Source: Planctomycetota bacterium
GTDB lineage: Bacteria > Planctomycetota > Phycisphaerae > UBA1845 > PWPN01
Direction of reading: 5' to 3'
DNA length: 64,000 bases
Assembly (NCBI GenBank): GCA_029550525.1
Contig: JAKPHF010000046.1
Span: forward strand, 107,796-171,795
Below, one piece after another: positions 39,618-48,730 of this stretch. Position 1 is the stretch's first letter. Each line of letters begins with the position of its first letter. The notes below the pieces were generated by a model, which was not told where the DNA came from, searched no databases, and saw nothing but the letters and a program-made list of their open reading frames with translations. The position numbers and the translations under genes were made by a program.

Positions 39618-40961
39618 CTATTTTGAAATCTTCACCGGCCAGTGCTCGCTGTCGGTTCTCGCTTCGTCCATGATGCGTTCGATGCGTGCGGCCACCTGCG
39701 GATAACGGTCGGCAATGTCGGTCTGCTCGCCGAGGTCTGTCGAGATGTCGTACAGTTCGATCGGCCCCTTGTTCTTGCGGATGCCCTTGTACTGGCCGAA
39801 GCGCACACCCTGCGCGAAACCACGTTCGTGGAACTCCCAGTACAGGTACTCGTGCTTCGGTTGATCCTGGCCCAAGAGTGCGGGCAGGAACGAAATGCCG
39901 TCGATATCCGCAGGCGGCTCGACGCCCACGATCGCCGCGAACGTGGGCAGCACGTCCCAAAAGGCCAGCGGCACGTTCGAAACGCCGGGCCGAATTCGCG
40001 CCGGCCAGCGGGCGATCATGGGCACGCGAATGCCCCCATCGGTCAGATCGCGCTTGATACCCCGAAACGGCCCATTGCTGTCGAAGAACTCCGGATCGTA
40101 GCCGCCTTCCTTGTGCGGGCCGTTGTCGCTGCTGAACATCACCAATGTGTTCTCGTCCAGGCCGAGCTCGCGCAGCTTGGCCATCACGCGGCCGATGTCG
40201 CGGTCCATGCGGTAGATCATGGCCGCATGGCCCTTTTGGCCCACCGTCCAGTCTCGATCGGCATAGGGACCGTAATCGGGCACCTCCATGCCCATGCCCT
40301 CGGCCTGTTGACGCTCGTTGTTCGCGTGCGGCACCGTGTACGCCAGATAGAGGAAGAATGGCCCGCTCTTGTTCTTCTCGATGAAGCTCAACGCCTCGGC
40401 GGTGAACAAATCGTGCGAGTACTGCCGCCGCTGGTTGTCCCGGTTGCCCTCGAGCTCGACCCGCTCCTGGTTGCGCCACAAATACGTCGGATAGTAATCG
40501 TGGGCATGTCGTTGGTTCAGATACCCGAAGAAATAGTCGAAGCCCTGTCGGTTCGGAATGCCGGTGGTGTCCGGTTCGCCCAACCCCCACTTGCCCACCA
40601 ACCCCGTGATGTAGCCTGCCTGCTTGAAAATCTCAGCCACCGTGACATCCTGCGGCCGAAGCGGAATCCGCTCGTTGCCGCGCACCCAGCAATGGCCGGT
40701 GTGCTTTCCCGTCATGAGCGAGCAGCGCGACGGCGCGCAAACCGTGCTGCCGGCGTAAAAGTCCGTAAAGCGCAGTCCCTCGGCCGCCAGCCGATCGAGG
40801 TTCGGCGTAGCCACTTTCTTCTGCCCGTAACAGCCGAGACTGCCGTATCCGAGATCGTCGGCCAGGATGAAAATCACGTTGGGCTTGGCGGCAGGCTCGG
40901 CAAAAGCGCTGATCGCGACCAGACCGGACAACAGTACGAAATGGACAGGCGAATGAGACAT
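39618..40961 (-). CDS. Exported C-type sulfatase
   Basis: The 447-residue protein starts MSHSPVHFVLLSGLVAIS (signal peptide) with GGGAGCG upstream; the frame is open for 160 codons before this, without support. The sulfatase core begins PNVIFILADDLGYGSLGCYG, with metal ligands Asp35 and Asp36. CAPSR at 75-79 is the signature whose Cys75 is converted to formylglycine, and GKHTGH follows. It removes sulfate esters from sulfated glycans. A promoter lies at 41003-41031. No formylglycine-generating enzyme is in the window. Confidence 0.92.
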   Translation of the reverse strand: MSHSPVHFVLLSGLVAISAFAEPAAKPNVIFILADDLGYGSLGCYGQKKVATPNLDRLAAEGLRFTDFYAGSTVCAPSRCSLMTGKHTGHCWVRGNERIPLRPQDVTVAEIFKQAGYITGLVGKWGLGEPDTTGIPNRQGFDYFFGYLNQRHAHDYYPTYLWRNQERVELEGNRDNQRRQYSHDLFTAEALSFIEKNKSGPFFLYLAYTVPHANNERQQAEGMGMEVPDYGPYADRDWTVGQKGHAAMIYRMDRDIGRVMAKLRELGLDENTLVMFSSDNGPHKEGGYDPEFFDSNGPFRGIKRDLTDGGIRVPMIARWPARIRPGVSNVPLAFWDVLPTFAAIVGVEPPADIDGISFLPALLGQDQPKHEYLYWEFHERGFAQGVRFGQYKGIRKNKGPIELYDISTDLGEQTDIADRYPQVAARIERIMDEARTDSEHWPVKISK

Positions 40962-41002
40962 GCTTTTCGCTCCCTGGGATCGAGTTGGCAAAGCCAGCCC
41001 AT

Positions 41003-41031
41003 GTTGTAGAATAGAATCGATAGCCGAGCAA
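41003..41031 (-). promoter_or_regulatory. Promoter of the sulfatase gene
   Basis: TTGCTC, a 17-base spacer and TACAAC on the minus strand lie about 40 bases before the start codon at 40961. The region is divergent with the DJ-1/PfpI gene at 41082. Confidence 0.5.
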
Positions 41032-41081
41032 GACCTTTCCATGAACACTGACTGAGGCATGACAACGCCGGGAGATGAAAC

Positions 41082-41663
41082 ATGGCTGCAAAGAAGATTC
41101 TGATGATCGTCGGCGACTATGTCGAGGACTACGAGGTGATGGTGCCGTTCCAGGCCCTGCAGATGGTGGGCCACACGGTGCACGCGGTCTGTCCGGGGAA
41201 GCGTTCGGGCGAGCAGGTGCGGACGGCCATTCACGATTTCGACGGAGCGCAGACGTATAGCGAGAAGCCGGGCCACAACTTTACGCTCAACGCCACCTTC
41301 TCGGCCATCACGCCGTCCGATTACGACGCGCTGGTCATCCCCGGCGGGCGGGCCCCCGAATATCTGCGGCTCAACGAGCAGGTGATCAAGATGGTCCAGC
41401 ACTTCGCCAAGGCCAACAAGCCCATCGCCTCGCTGTGCCACGGCCCGCAGCTGCTCGCCGCTGCCGGCGTGCTCGCGGGCAAGACCTGCAATTGCTACCC
41501 GGCCGTCAGCCCCGAGGTCAAAGGCGCCGGCGGCACGTACGTCGAGCTACAAATGGACCAGGCCCACGTGGACGGCAACCTGGTGACCGCGCCGGCCTGG
41601 CCCGCCCATCCGGCGTGGCTCGCCAAGTTCCTCCAGGTGCTCGGGACGGTCATCCAACCTTGA
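41082..41663 (+). CDS. DJ-1/PfpI family protein
   Basis: The 193-residue protein starts [19 protein letters not shown], with GGGAG eight bases upstream. The conserved acid is in the VEDYE stretch, and [13 protein letters not shown] carries the nucleophile-elbow Cys followed by His. The family includes PfpI-type proteases, glyoxalases and deglycase-like stress proteins. It is compact and cytoplasmic. Which activity applies cannot be told. Confidence 0.9.
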   Translation: MAAKKILMIVGDYVEDYEVMVPFQALQMVGHTVHAVCPGKRSGEQVRTAIHDFDGAQTYSEKPGHNFTLNATFSAITPSDYDALVIPGGRAPEYLRLNEQVIKMVQHFAKANKPIASLCHGPQLLAAAGVLAGKTCNCYPAVSPEVKGAGGTYVELQMDQAHVDGNLVTAPAWPAHPAWLAKFLQVLGTVIQP

Positions 41664-41700
41664 CCGCGACCTGTCTTTAGAAAATACCGAGATCCGGCCG

Positions 41701-41743
41701 AAAAAAGCGTCGCGATAGGGCGGTCCAAACCGCCCTATCGCGA
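41701..41743 (-). terminator. Rho-independent terminator of the Gfo/Idh/MocA gene
   Basis: A perfect 15-base inverted repeat (TCGCGATAGGGCGGT and its complement) around a 4-base loop is followed on the minus strand by CGCTTTTTT. It ends the gene at 41809-43095 and may also stop read-through from the converging DJ-1 gene. Confidence 0.85.
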
Positions 41744-41808
41744 AGGAAGGAGAGCAAAAACGGGTTGTCGCTTGCCGGCTTCGCGCAGGAGTATCCCGCC
41801 CGGTCGAC

Positions 41809-43095
41809 TCACCCGTTCGTCGGATCGATAATCCCGAAGCTGTCCTCGGTCAGCACGGCGCTGACGGGCGTGCCCTTGCCGGCGGCCAGATACTTCTGAT
41901 TGGCGTCGGCCACCCGGGCGGCCGCTTCGATGATCGCCACCAGCGGCACGGCCGACTCGGCATCGGCGTACGTGCCCGCAATCGCTTCACGCGTCGTCAG
42001 CCCCAGTTTCACCCGCGAGGCCGCATCCAGTCCCGCCACCAGCGAATCCTTGCAATACCCGATGCACGCCGTGGCGTCGGTCGGCCGCGATTGTACCTGG
42101 TAGTAGCCCCAACGCGGCACTTCCGCCTGGAAGTGCGGATTGTGCGTCCGCGTGCCGTTGCCCGTGATGCACGACCGCAGCCCGCGGTCCTGTTGATCCA
42201 CGAACACGCGGCCCTTGCTGCCGATGATCTCCATCTCCTGGTTGACGGCACCCTCGAAATCCTCGGGGTTCACCCAGGCGTTGACGTACTGCACGCTCAT
42301 GCCGTTGTCGTACTGCACGGTCACCTGCATGGAATCGAACGTGCCGATGCCGTTCGGATTGCGCTCGTCGCGCCAATTGACCAGCAGCTTCTTCTGACCG
42401 ATAGCCCACAGGCTCACGGGCTTCATGTTCAGGTAGTAGCCGAACAGATCGGTCCAGTGCACGCCCACATAGCTGAATGGATTGCTGGTCGCCGCCCACT
42501 TGAAAATCTTGGTCGAGACCTCCAGCGGCTCCTCGAGGACAGCCCGACCATAGAGCAGATCGCCGCACCGTGGAACGAGGTCCACGAACGCGCTGCGCAG
42601 GAACGAGTCGTAGCGCTTGTGCATGTCCACCGCGACCACGAGCCCCGCTTTGCGGCTGCGAGCCACGATCTCCTTGGCCTCGTCCACAAACAGCGCCAGC
42701 GGCTTCTCGCACACCACGTGCACGCCCCTCTCGAGCGCGGCCAGGATCGGCGGCGTGTGCAGCGAGTCGGGCGTGGCGATGAACAGCACGTCGGGCTTGG
42801 CTTCGTCGAGCAGATCGATCCATGGCGTCTCGCCCCAGTAGGGCTTGGGGTTACCCGACGGGCACCATTCCTTGAAGCTCTTGACCAGATCGTGGGCCAG
42901 CGGCTCGAACCGCTCGCCGATGGCCACCAGCTTGTACTCGACATCGCCCAACTCGCGAGCGTGGTGGTCCAGTCCGGCCGTGCCCAGGTACGGCGCGATG
43001 CCGCACCGCTCGAAGTCGGCAAGGCTCCGCAGCACGACCCCCTTGCCGAACATCCCGCCGCCGATCGACGCCATCCGAATTACTTTATTGGCCAT
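41809..43095 (-). CDS. Gfo/Idh/MocA family oxidoreductase
   Basis: The 428-residue protein has an N-terminal Rossmann fold (MASIGGGMFGKG) and the family signature VCEKPLAL. A C-terminal alpha/beta domain carries KWAATSNPFSYVGVHWTDL. It has no Tat signal, so it should act in the cytoplasm. Members oxidise or reduce sugars and their derivatives with NAD(P). A GTG one codon upstream is an equal start choice; GGAG lies 10 bases before this ATG. A strong terminator follows. Confidence 0.88.
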   Translation of the reverse strand: MANKVIRMASIGGGMFGKGVVLRSLADFERCGIAPYLGTAGLDHHARELGDVEYKLVAIGERFEPLAHDLVKSFKEWCPSGNPKPYWGETPWIDLLDEAKPDVLFIATPDSLHTPPILAALERGVHVVCEKPLALFVDEAKEIVARSRKAGLVVAVDMHKRYDSFLRSAFVDLVPRCGDLLYGRAVLEEPLEVSTKIFKWAATSNPFSYVGVHWTDLFGYYLNMKPVSLWAIGQKKLLVNWRDERNPNGIGTFDSMQVTVQYDNGMSVQYVNAWVNPEDFEGAVNQEMEIIGSKGRVFVDQQDRGLRSCITGNGTRTHNPHFQAEVPRWGYYQVQSRPTDATACIGYCKDSLVAGLDAASRVKLGLTTREAIAGTYADAESAVPLVAIIEAAARVADANQKYLAAGKGTPVSAVLTEDSFGIIDPTNG

Positions 43096-43216
43096 CACTT
43101 ACGTTCTCCACAAGGCTTGGTTTCGGGGGCCAATGATCGGCCCGGCGACCGGCTGTGTCAAGAAGCGCGTCCTCTTGGGTTACCCCCGGAGGCGGGGGCT
43201 GGGGACTGGAGGCTGG

Positions 43217-43239
43217 GAGGTGGGCATCTTGCCCGCCTC
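43217..43239. repeat. Family A palindromic repeat
   Basis: GAGGTGGGCATCTTGCCCGCCTC is a variant of the GGCGGGC-N5-GCCCGCC hairpin. It lies in the 203-base gap between two minus-strand genes, next to the word CTGGGGACTGG that also occurs near 37401. Confidence 0.7.
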
Positions 43240-43298
43240 GTGAAGAGGAAGAGGGTGCACAGGTTGAGCGCGCAAGAGGGCGTGTTGTGGTGCGCATC

Positions 43299-44174
43299 TT
43301 ATGCTCGTCCACTCTCCGTCCCCTCCGTGTCTTCGTGACGAACACGAATTTCACCAGCCGGCTGTGTTTCGCTGCGGCCGGCACGGATCACAAACTCCAG
43401 GATCCGCCGGGCGTCGCCGTAGCTGGTCGAGTGGCCGCCGTTCTCGCGGTAGATCAGCAACACGGGCCGGCGCAACTTCTCGAGCACGCGGGCCAGGCGC
43501 ACCACACTCGCGCACGGCACGCTCGTGTCCTTGCCGCCCGCAGTGATGGCCACCGGCATGGTGAATCGCTCGGGCCAATACTCGGCGCTGCGCTTCTTGT
43601 ACTCCAGCGGGATCTCCGCCTTGGTTCCCCCGAACGACTCGCGGATAGCTTCCTGAAAGCTCTCGTACTCCAGGTGGTTGGCTGTGCCGTTCATGCTGGC
43701 CACGCCCGCCACGAGATCCGGGTGCAAAGCCGCGAACGTCAGGGCCCCCGAGCCCCCCATGGACCCGCCGCACAGAAAGACTTTGCCGACCCGGTAGTCG
43801 CGCCGCAGATCGCCGATGATCTGCACCAGGTCTGCTTCCGCCTTCGGCCCCATCCATGACGTCTTGGCTCGATAGTCCGGCGAAACGAACAGCATGCCGT
43901 GCTCGGCGGCCACGTCGCGAGCCGCCCGGCACTCGTCGCGGGCGTCCTCGACGAACTGCCAGCGATCCGAGCCGTGGCCGTGCAGGGCGATGAGAACGTC
44001 ATGAGGTTCGGCAGGCTGGTAGTTGTCGGGAAACACGATGACATAGCGTTGCGTTGTCCCGTCGCAGGCGGCCGTGAACGCCACGTCGCGGATCTCGCCG
44101 GCCAGGGCAGGTCGCAAGCAAGCGAAAACAACACCGAGAAAGAGCGTTATAGAATGGCTGCTCACGACAATCAC
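43299..44174 (-). CDS. Exported alpha/beta-hydrolase (esterase-like)
   Basis: The 291-residue protein has a signal peptide ending near ALAG at 23-26. The fold shows an oxyanion stretch LIALHGHGSD, the nucleophile elbow GGSMGGSGAL, the acid in GGKDTSVP and the base in NGGHSTSY. This pattern is that of exported feruloyl-, acetyl- or PHB-depolymerase-like esterases. The GTG start at 44174 has no strong ribosome-binding site and is uncertain by a few codons. It sits 50 bases after the symporter gene, so it may be cotranscribed with it. Confidence 0.8.
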   Translation of the reverse strand: MIVVSSHSITLFLGVVFACLRPALAGEIRDVAFTAACDGTTQRYVIVFPDNYQPAEPHDVLIALHGHGSDRWQFVEDARDECRAARDVAAEHGMLFVSPDYRAKTSWMGPKAEADLVQIIGDLRRDYRVGKVFLCGGSMGGSGALTFAALHPDLVAGVASMNGTANHLEYESFQEAIRESFGGTKAEIPLEYKKRSAEYWPERFTMPVAITAGGKDTSVPCASVVRLARVLEKLRRPVLLIYRENGGHSTSYGDARRILEFVIRAGRSETQPAGEIRVRHEDTEGTESGRA

Positions 44175-44224
44175 ATCTGGAAATCCGTCGATTTCGAGTC
44201 ATCTGCAACTCGTTGCTGCGAGCC

Positions 44225-46015
44225 TCAAGGTTCGACGGCCCCCGTCGGCGTGGGCGCCGATCGCGGCTTGCGCGTCACCCAGATCATGATCGCGCCCAGA
44301 ACGACCAGTCCGCCTCCGATGATAAGATTGAGCACCAGAGCCAGCGTGCCGGTCCGGGGATCCGAGCCCCCCGTCGTCTTGATCCACGGTTGGATGGCCA
44401 GCATCATCACGCCGGTGAGTACGATCGTGGTCCCCACGATGCGGAACGGCGAAAGCACAGCCGACCCCGAAGCGCCCGCCGGCAGCTTGTCTTCCTCGAG
44501 CGTGCCGATGGGGGCGGACAATCGGGCCTGGAACTCATCGACGCGAGCCTGTGCGGCAGGACTGATGGGGAAGAACGGCATGGCGATCAATGTCGCCGCC
44601 AGCGTGGCAACCAACGAGCAAAGCAAAATCACCGTCTCTCGCTGCCACGTCATGCCCTGCCACTCGATCTCCCTTGGCAACGTAAGGAAGAGCGTGAGCC
44701 CCAGCCCCAGTCCGATGCAGAATCCGACCACCGAGCTGCCGTTGGAAAGCCGTCGTGAGACCAGGCCGCCCAGCATGGGTACGGCCACCGGCGCCACGGC
44801 GATGCTGAAGAGTGTCACCATGTTCTGGAACAGCGATTCGCCTTCTCCCCTGTACATCAGGAAGGCGATGCCCAATGAGACGATGCCGACGAGCAGCGTC
44901 ATCAGCCGCCCCACCACGACCAGTTCACGGTTGCTCGACTGCGGCCGAATCAGCCGTTTGTACACGTCATTTGTCAGCACGCTCGCGCACACGTTGTAGT
45001 CGCCGCTGAGCATGGACATGGTGGCCGAGAACATCGCGGCCACCACCAGGCCGAACATGCCGGCCGGCAGCAGCTTGGCACACATGAGCGGGTACACCGC
45101 CTTGTCCGCCACGCCCTCGCCCAGGAAATGGCGGGCGGCCATGGCCGGCGCGAACATCAGCGGCGGACCAATGATGTTCAAGAACACCACCAACCAGCCG
45201 ACTTTCCGAGCATCCTTCTCGGTCGGAACGCAATAAAACCGCTGCACCAGCGACCAGTTCACGCTGTACGACAGGCAGTACATGAGCACCGTAGTAAGGA
45301 TGTAGATCCACCCGAACTTCTCGTTCACTGGATACCAGAAGCCCGGCGGCGAGTTGTGCCACACCTGGCCGAACCCGCCCGCCTCGTGAAAGGCCAGCGG
45401 GAAGAGCACGAGTACGGCCGCCATCATCACCACGAACTGCACGAAGTCGGTCACCATGACCGCCCACAAACCACCCATGAACGTGTAGGCCAACATGATC
45501 ACCGAGGACCAGAACATCGCTTGGCCCATCCCGATGCCCAGGCTCACCGAGATGAAGGCACCGATGGCCACGATCTTCAGGGCGTCGTCGATGATCTTGA
45601 CGGGGATCCCCTGCCACGCGAACACCTGCCTCAGCAACGGGCTGTACCGCGTCTCGATGTACTCCACCGGACTGGTCAGTCGGGCCCGACGCCACCGCGT
45701 GGCAAAGAACAGCACGCTGAACAACGTGGCCGGCACAGTCACCCAGTACACCGTCACGCCCAGCAGGCCGTACTTGTACGCCAACCCCGAGTACGCGATG
45801 AATGCGAACGCGCTGAAGCTGCTCATCCAGTACGACACGCCGCTCAGCCACCAGGGAATGGTGTTGCCGCCGGTAAAATAATCCTTCAGCCCCTTCATGA
45901 AGCGATAGAAGTACAGGCCGATACCGAGCATCACCACGAAGTAGCAGACCAGAATGAACCAGTCCGGGCCCTGCAGTTGACGTGTCGTCTGTGCCAAAAT
46001 GTTATTCGTGAGCAT
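44225..46015 (-). CDS. Sodium:solute symporter (SSS family)
   Basis: The 596-residue protein (from MLTNNILAQTT; a TTG ten codons earlier is less likely) has about 13 hydrophobic segments. It carries SSS-type stretches such as GGNTIPWWLSGVSYWMSSF and SATMSMLSGDYN. Such transporters take up sugars, sialic acids, inositol or organic acids with Na+. A long loop between the last segments (SPAAQARVDEFQARL) is soluble. It lies between the esterase and the Tat-DegT gene on the same strand. That suggests uptake of a sugar released outside, which is inference. Confidence 0.9.
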   Translation of the reverse strand: MLTNNILAQTTRQLQGPDWFILVCYFVVMLGIGLYFYRFMKGLKDYFTGGNTIPWWLSGVSYWMSSFSAFAFIAYSGLAYKYGLLGVTVYWVTVPATLFSVLFFATRWRRARLTSPVEYIETRYSPLLRQVFAWQGIPVKIIDDALKIVAIGAFISVSLGIGMGQAMFWSSVIMLAYTFMGGLWAVMVTDFVQFVVMMAAVLVLFPLAFHEAGGFGQVWHNSPPGFWYPVNEKFGWIYILTTVLMYCLSYSVNWSLVQRFYCVPTEKDARKVGWLVVFLNIIGPPLMFAPAMAARHFLGEGVADKAVYPLMCAKLLPAGMFGLVVAAMFSATMSMLSGDYNVCASVLTNDVYKRLIRPQSSNRELVVVGRLMTLLVGIVSLGIAFLMYRGEGESLFQNMVTLFSIAVAPVAVPMLGGLVSRRLSNGSSVVGFCIGLGLGLTLFLTLPREIEWQGMTWQRETVILLCSLVATLAATLIAMPFFPISPAAQARVDEFQARLSAPIGTLEEDKLPAGASGSAVLSPFRIVGTTIVLTGVMMLAIQPWIKTTGGSDPRTGTLALVLNLIIGGGLVVLGAIMIWVTRKPRSAPTPTGAVEP

Positions 46016-46049
46016 GCTGTCGGTATACTCCGGCCCGGGGGCCAACCTC

Positions 46050-46143
46050 GAATGTCAATGACGAATGCTCAAATGACGAATGACGAATTCGGGCTCAGAG
46101 CCCATGGCTTCCATTCGTCATTCGGATTTCGTCATTCGTCATT
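46050..46143. repeat. Dispersed inverted repeat (family C)
   Basis: AATGACGAATGACGAA at 46072-46087 faces TTCGTCATTCGTCATT at 46128-46143, with an inner GGGCTCAGAGCCC palindrome. It is close in design to the element at 14812-14900. It separates the DegT-type and symporter genes. Confidence 0.75.
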
Positions 46144-46145
46144 CC

Positions 46146-47471
46146 CTACGCCTTCAGACTCTTGCGATGCGCCCACACCTTCTCGAACGCCTTGACGTAC
46201 TGCTCCACCAACTCCGGCACCGGCTTGGTGAAATAAGGCAGGAAGATGGCCGTCGCGTTGCACTGCTCCGACCCGGGCAGGACGTCGGGAATGACCGGCT
46301 TGTGATGCCACCATTGTGCTTCGGCGTACAGCGCGAGCTTGTGCTGCAGCGGATAGACGAACGGCCGAGCCATCACGCCCTCGGCATTCAAGGCCTTGAT
46401 GAGCGTCTCGCGGCTCATGCCGGCCTCGGCCTCGTCGATGAACAGCGTGTTTTGGTCGTAGTACAGCCGCTGGGCGTCGGGCCGGGTCTTCTGGTCATAC
46501 AGGCCGGGCAACTGGGTGAGTCGATCGTTGAGCGACCGCGTCTGGGCGACGCCTTCCTTGCTGCGCTGATCGAGGCGTTTAAGTTGCAACCGGGCCAGCA
46601 CCGCGCACATGGGATGCATCCGCAGCTTCAACCCCATGCCCGAGACGGCATATCTGCGATACGGGCTGTCCTCCGGGTACGATTTGGGCACCTCGTAATG
46701 CCCGAGCGCCGTCGCTCGTTCGTAGCACTCGCGGTTCTGGTAGATGCCCATGCCGCCTTCGATGCCCGGCACGGGCTTGGTCTGCTGGAAGCTCGTGATG
46801 GACGCCTCTCCCCAGGTGCCCATGAGCTTGCCCTTGAGCCTCGTGCCTTGCGCGTGGGCGCAATCTTCCAACACGATCAAGCCCTTTTCCTTGGCCCAGT
46901 CGCAAATCTCGTCCATGTCAGCCGGGTTTCCGAACCAGTGCACGGGCAGCACGGCCCGGGTGTTCTTGGTCAGCCGCTTCTTCGCGTCGTTCAGGTCGAA
47001 GTTCATCGTCCGCGGATGAATGTCCACAAACACCGGCACGAGCCCGAACAACCGCATGGGCACGATCGTCGCGAAGAACGTGTAGCTCGGCACCATAATC
47101 TCACTGCCCGGCGGCAGGTTGAGTCCGAAAAACATCGCGGTCAGCGCGCTGGTACCGTTGCAGTACGATTTGACGTACGGAACCTGGTAGTACTCCTGCC
47201 ACTCCCTCTCCAGCTCCTCGTTGGGGCCGTAGCCGGGGTTCCGCAGGAAGGCCACGATCGCGTCTTCTTCCTCCTTGCCGTACAGCGGCCAGCGAGCGGC
47301 ATCGGCATGCGGCACGGTCACCGCCTTGGGCCCGCCGTGGAGGGCCAGCGTCTCACCCGCCGCTCGAGCTGCCGAGGGACGAACTAATGCCGCCCCTGCC
47401 GCTACCGCCCCCGTGGTTCCGAGAAACCGCCGCCGACTGGTCTTCGCCGTCGAATCACCCTTTCGCTGCAT
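46146..47471 (-). CDS. Tat-exported DegT/DnrJ/EryC1/StrS-type PLP protein
   Basis: Started at MQRKGDSTAKTSRRRFLG with AGGAGG upstream, the product is 441 residues; the open frame extends 149 codons further without support. SRRRFLGTTGAVAAGAALV is a twin-arginine signal. The rest is a complete DegT-type fold-I PLP domain with GTSALTAMFFGLNLP, LEDCAHAQGT and the PLP-lysine region SFQQTKPVPGIEGG. Family members usually work in the cytoplasm as sugar aminotransferases or dehydratases. Tat export of a folded PLP enzyme is unusual but fits planctomycete habits. The lysine is kept, so activity is plausible; the substrate is unknown. Confidence 0.85.
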   Translation of the reverse strand: MQRKGDSTAKTSRRRFLGTTGAVAAGAALVRPSAARAAGETLALHGGPKAVTVPHADAARWPLYGKEEEDAIVAFLRNPGYGPNEELEREWQEYYQVPYVKSYCNGTSALTAMFFGLNLPPGSEIMVPSYTFFATIVPMRLFGLVPVFVDIHPRTMNFDLNDAKKRLTKNTRAVLPVHWFGNPADMDEICDWAKEKGLIVLEDCAHAQGTRLKGKLMGTWGEASITSFQQTKPVPGIEGGMGIYQNRECYERATALGHYEVPKSYPEDSPYRRYAVSGMGLKLRMHPMCAVLARLQLKRLDQRSKEGVAQTRSLNDRLTQLPGLYDQKTRPDAQRLYYDQNTLFIDEAEAGMSRETLIKALNAEGVMARPFVYPLQHKLALYAEAQWWHHKPVIPDVLPGSEQCNATAIFLPYFTKPVPELVEQYVKAFEKVWAHRKSLKA

Positions 47472-47642
47472 GTCAAGCCTCCTATCGAATTGCGGAGCCC
47501 GTTTGCCCTGAAGGCGGATGTCGCCACGGCCCGCCAGAATGCGCGGGCGGACAGGCGAACCCAATCTATCGGCCCTCCGAGGATCGGTCAACGAACGCCC
47601 GAATTGTGAATGGGCATGTCGAGTGACATGCCGCGACAGCAT

Positions 47643-47671
47643 CTTTGCATCAACGACGGATCGGCTACAAT
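47643..47671 (+). promoter_or_regulatory. Promoter of tsaD, suggesting a leaderless mRNA
   Basis: TTTGCA, a 16-base spacer and TACAAT end six bases before the ATG at 47678, so the transcript should begin at or beside the start codon. No ribosome-binding site precedes that ATG. Confidence 0.5.
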
Positions 47672-47677
47672 AACCCA

Positions 47678-48730
47678 ATGGCCAAACCGCCCGAGCAAAT
47701 GACTGTGTTAGGCATCGAAACCTCCTGCGACGAAACGTCCGTCGCCGTGGTGACGGGCGGTCACCAGGTGCGCTCCAACGTCGTCGCCACGCAGTTCGAT
47801 GTTCACGCCAAGTACGGCGGCGTCGTACCTGAGCTCGCCAGCCGCGCCCACATCGAGAATCTCGACGCCTGTGTGGCTGAGGCTCTCGCCCAGGCCGGCC
47901 TGACGCTCGAGCAAGCACGCGAAGAAATCGACGCCATTGCCGTATCCAATCGGCCCGGACTCGTCGGCTGCCTGCTCATCGGCGTCACCGCGGCCAAGAC
48001 CCTCTCGTTCGTCTGGGGCAAGCCGCTCATCGGCGTCAATCACGTGCACGCCCACGCCTGTAGCGCGGCCATCGAATTGCCGGCGGATCAGCCGCTTTGG
48101 CCCGCCGTCGCGCTGGTCGTCAGCGGCGGCCACACGTCGCTCTATCACGTGCGCGACCCGCAGCAGATCGACCTGCTCGGCGCGACCATCGACGATGCCG
48201 CCGGCGAGGCCTTCGACAAGGTGGCCAGCATCCTCAACCTGGGGTTCCCCGGCGGACCGATCGTCGAACGCACCGCCGCCCCCGGCAACAGCACGGCATA
48301 TTCGTTCCCGCGCACCATGCTCGGCCGCGACTCGCTCGACTTTTCATTCAGCGGCATCAAGACCGCCGTCCTCTATACCGTGCACGGTCCCGGCAAGACC
48401 ACCGGCGGCCTCGAACGCCTCAGCCCTCAGGAGATCGCCGACATTGCCGCCAGCTTCCAGGCGGCCGTGACTGACGTCCTTGTGGCCAAGACCATGCTCG
48501 CCGTCGAACAGACGGGCGTACGCACGGTGGTCGTCGGCGGTGGTGTGGCGGCCAACAAAGCGCTCCGCAGCGGCCTGACCGATGCCTGCGCTCGGCGCGG
48601 CATCACGCTACACCTGACGCCCATGCGTTACTGCACGGACAACGGTGCCATGATCGCCCACCTGGGCCATCACCTTCTGGCGGCCGGCCGTACCGACCCC
48701 CTGTCGCTCGAGGCCCGCGCCACCGCCTGA
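47678..48730 (+). CDS. tsaD: tRNA N6-adenosine threonylcarbamoyltransferase TsaD
   Basis: The 350-residue protein reads LGIETSCDETSVAVV near the start and has the metal-binding motif NHVHAHACSA. The ASKHA-fold loops VVSGGHTSLY, GEAFDKVA, DFSFSGIKTA and VVGGGVAANKALR follow. These are diagnostic of TsaD (Gcp/Kae1), which installs t6A37 in tRNAs reading ANN codons. A later in-frame ATG at 47699 is possible. It stands alone on the plus strand behind a promoter at 47643-47671. Confidence 0.96.
   Translation: MAKPPEQMTVLGIETSCDETSVAVVTGGHQVRSNVVATQFDVHAKYGGVVPELASRAHIENLDACVAEALAQAGLTLEQAREEIDAIAVSNRPGLVGCLLIGVTAAKTLSFVWGKPLIGVNHVHAHACSAAIELPADQPLWPAVALVVSGGHTSLYHVRDPQQIDLLGATIDDAAGEAFDKVASILNLGFPGGPIVERTAAPGNSTAYSFPRTMLGRDSLDFSFSGIKTAVLYTVHGPGKTTGGLERLSPQEIADIAASFQAAVTDVLVAKTMLAVEQTGVRTVVVGGGVAANKALRSGLTDACARRGITLHLTPMRYCTDNGAMIAHLGHHLLAAGRTDPLSLEARATA

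Noticed and set aside
40962..41441. N-terminal extension of the sulfatase by 160 residues
   Set aside because: It runs antisense over the DJ-1 gene; the signal peptide, ribosome-binding site and promoter all support the start at 40961.
47472..47918. N-terminal extension of the DegT-type protein by 149 residues
   Set aside because: It is Arg-rich and overlaps tsaD on the other strand, while AGGAGG and the Tat signal mark the start at 47471.
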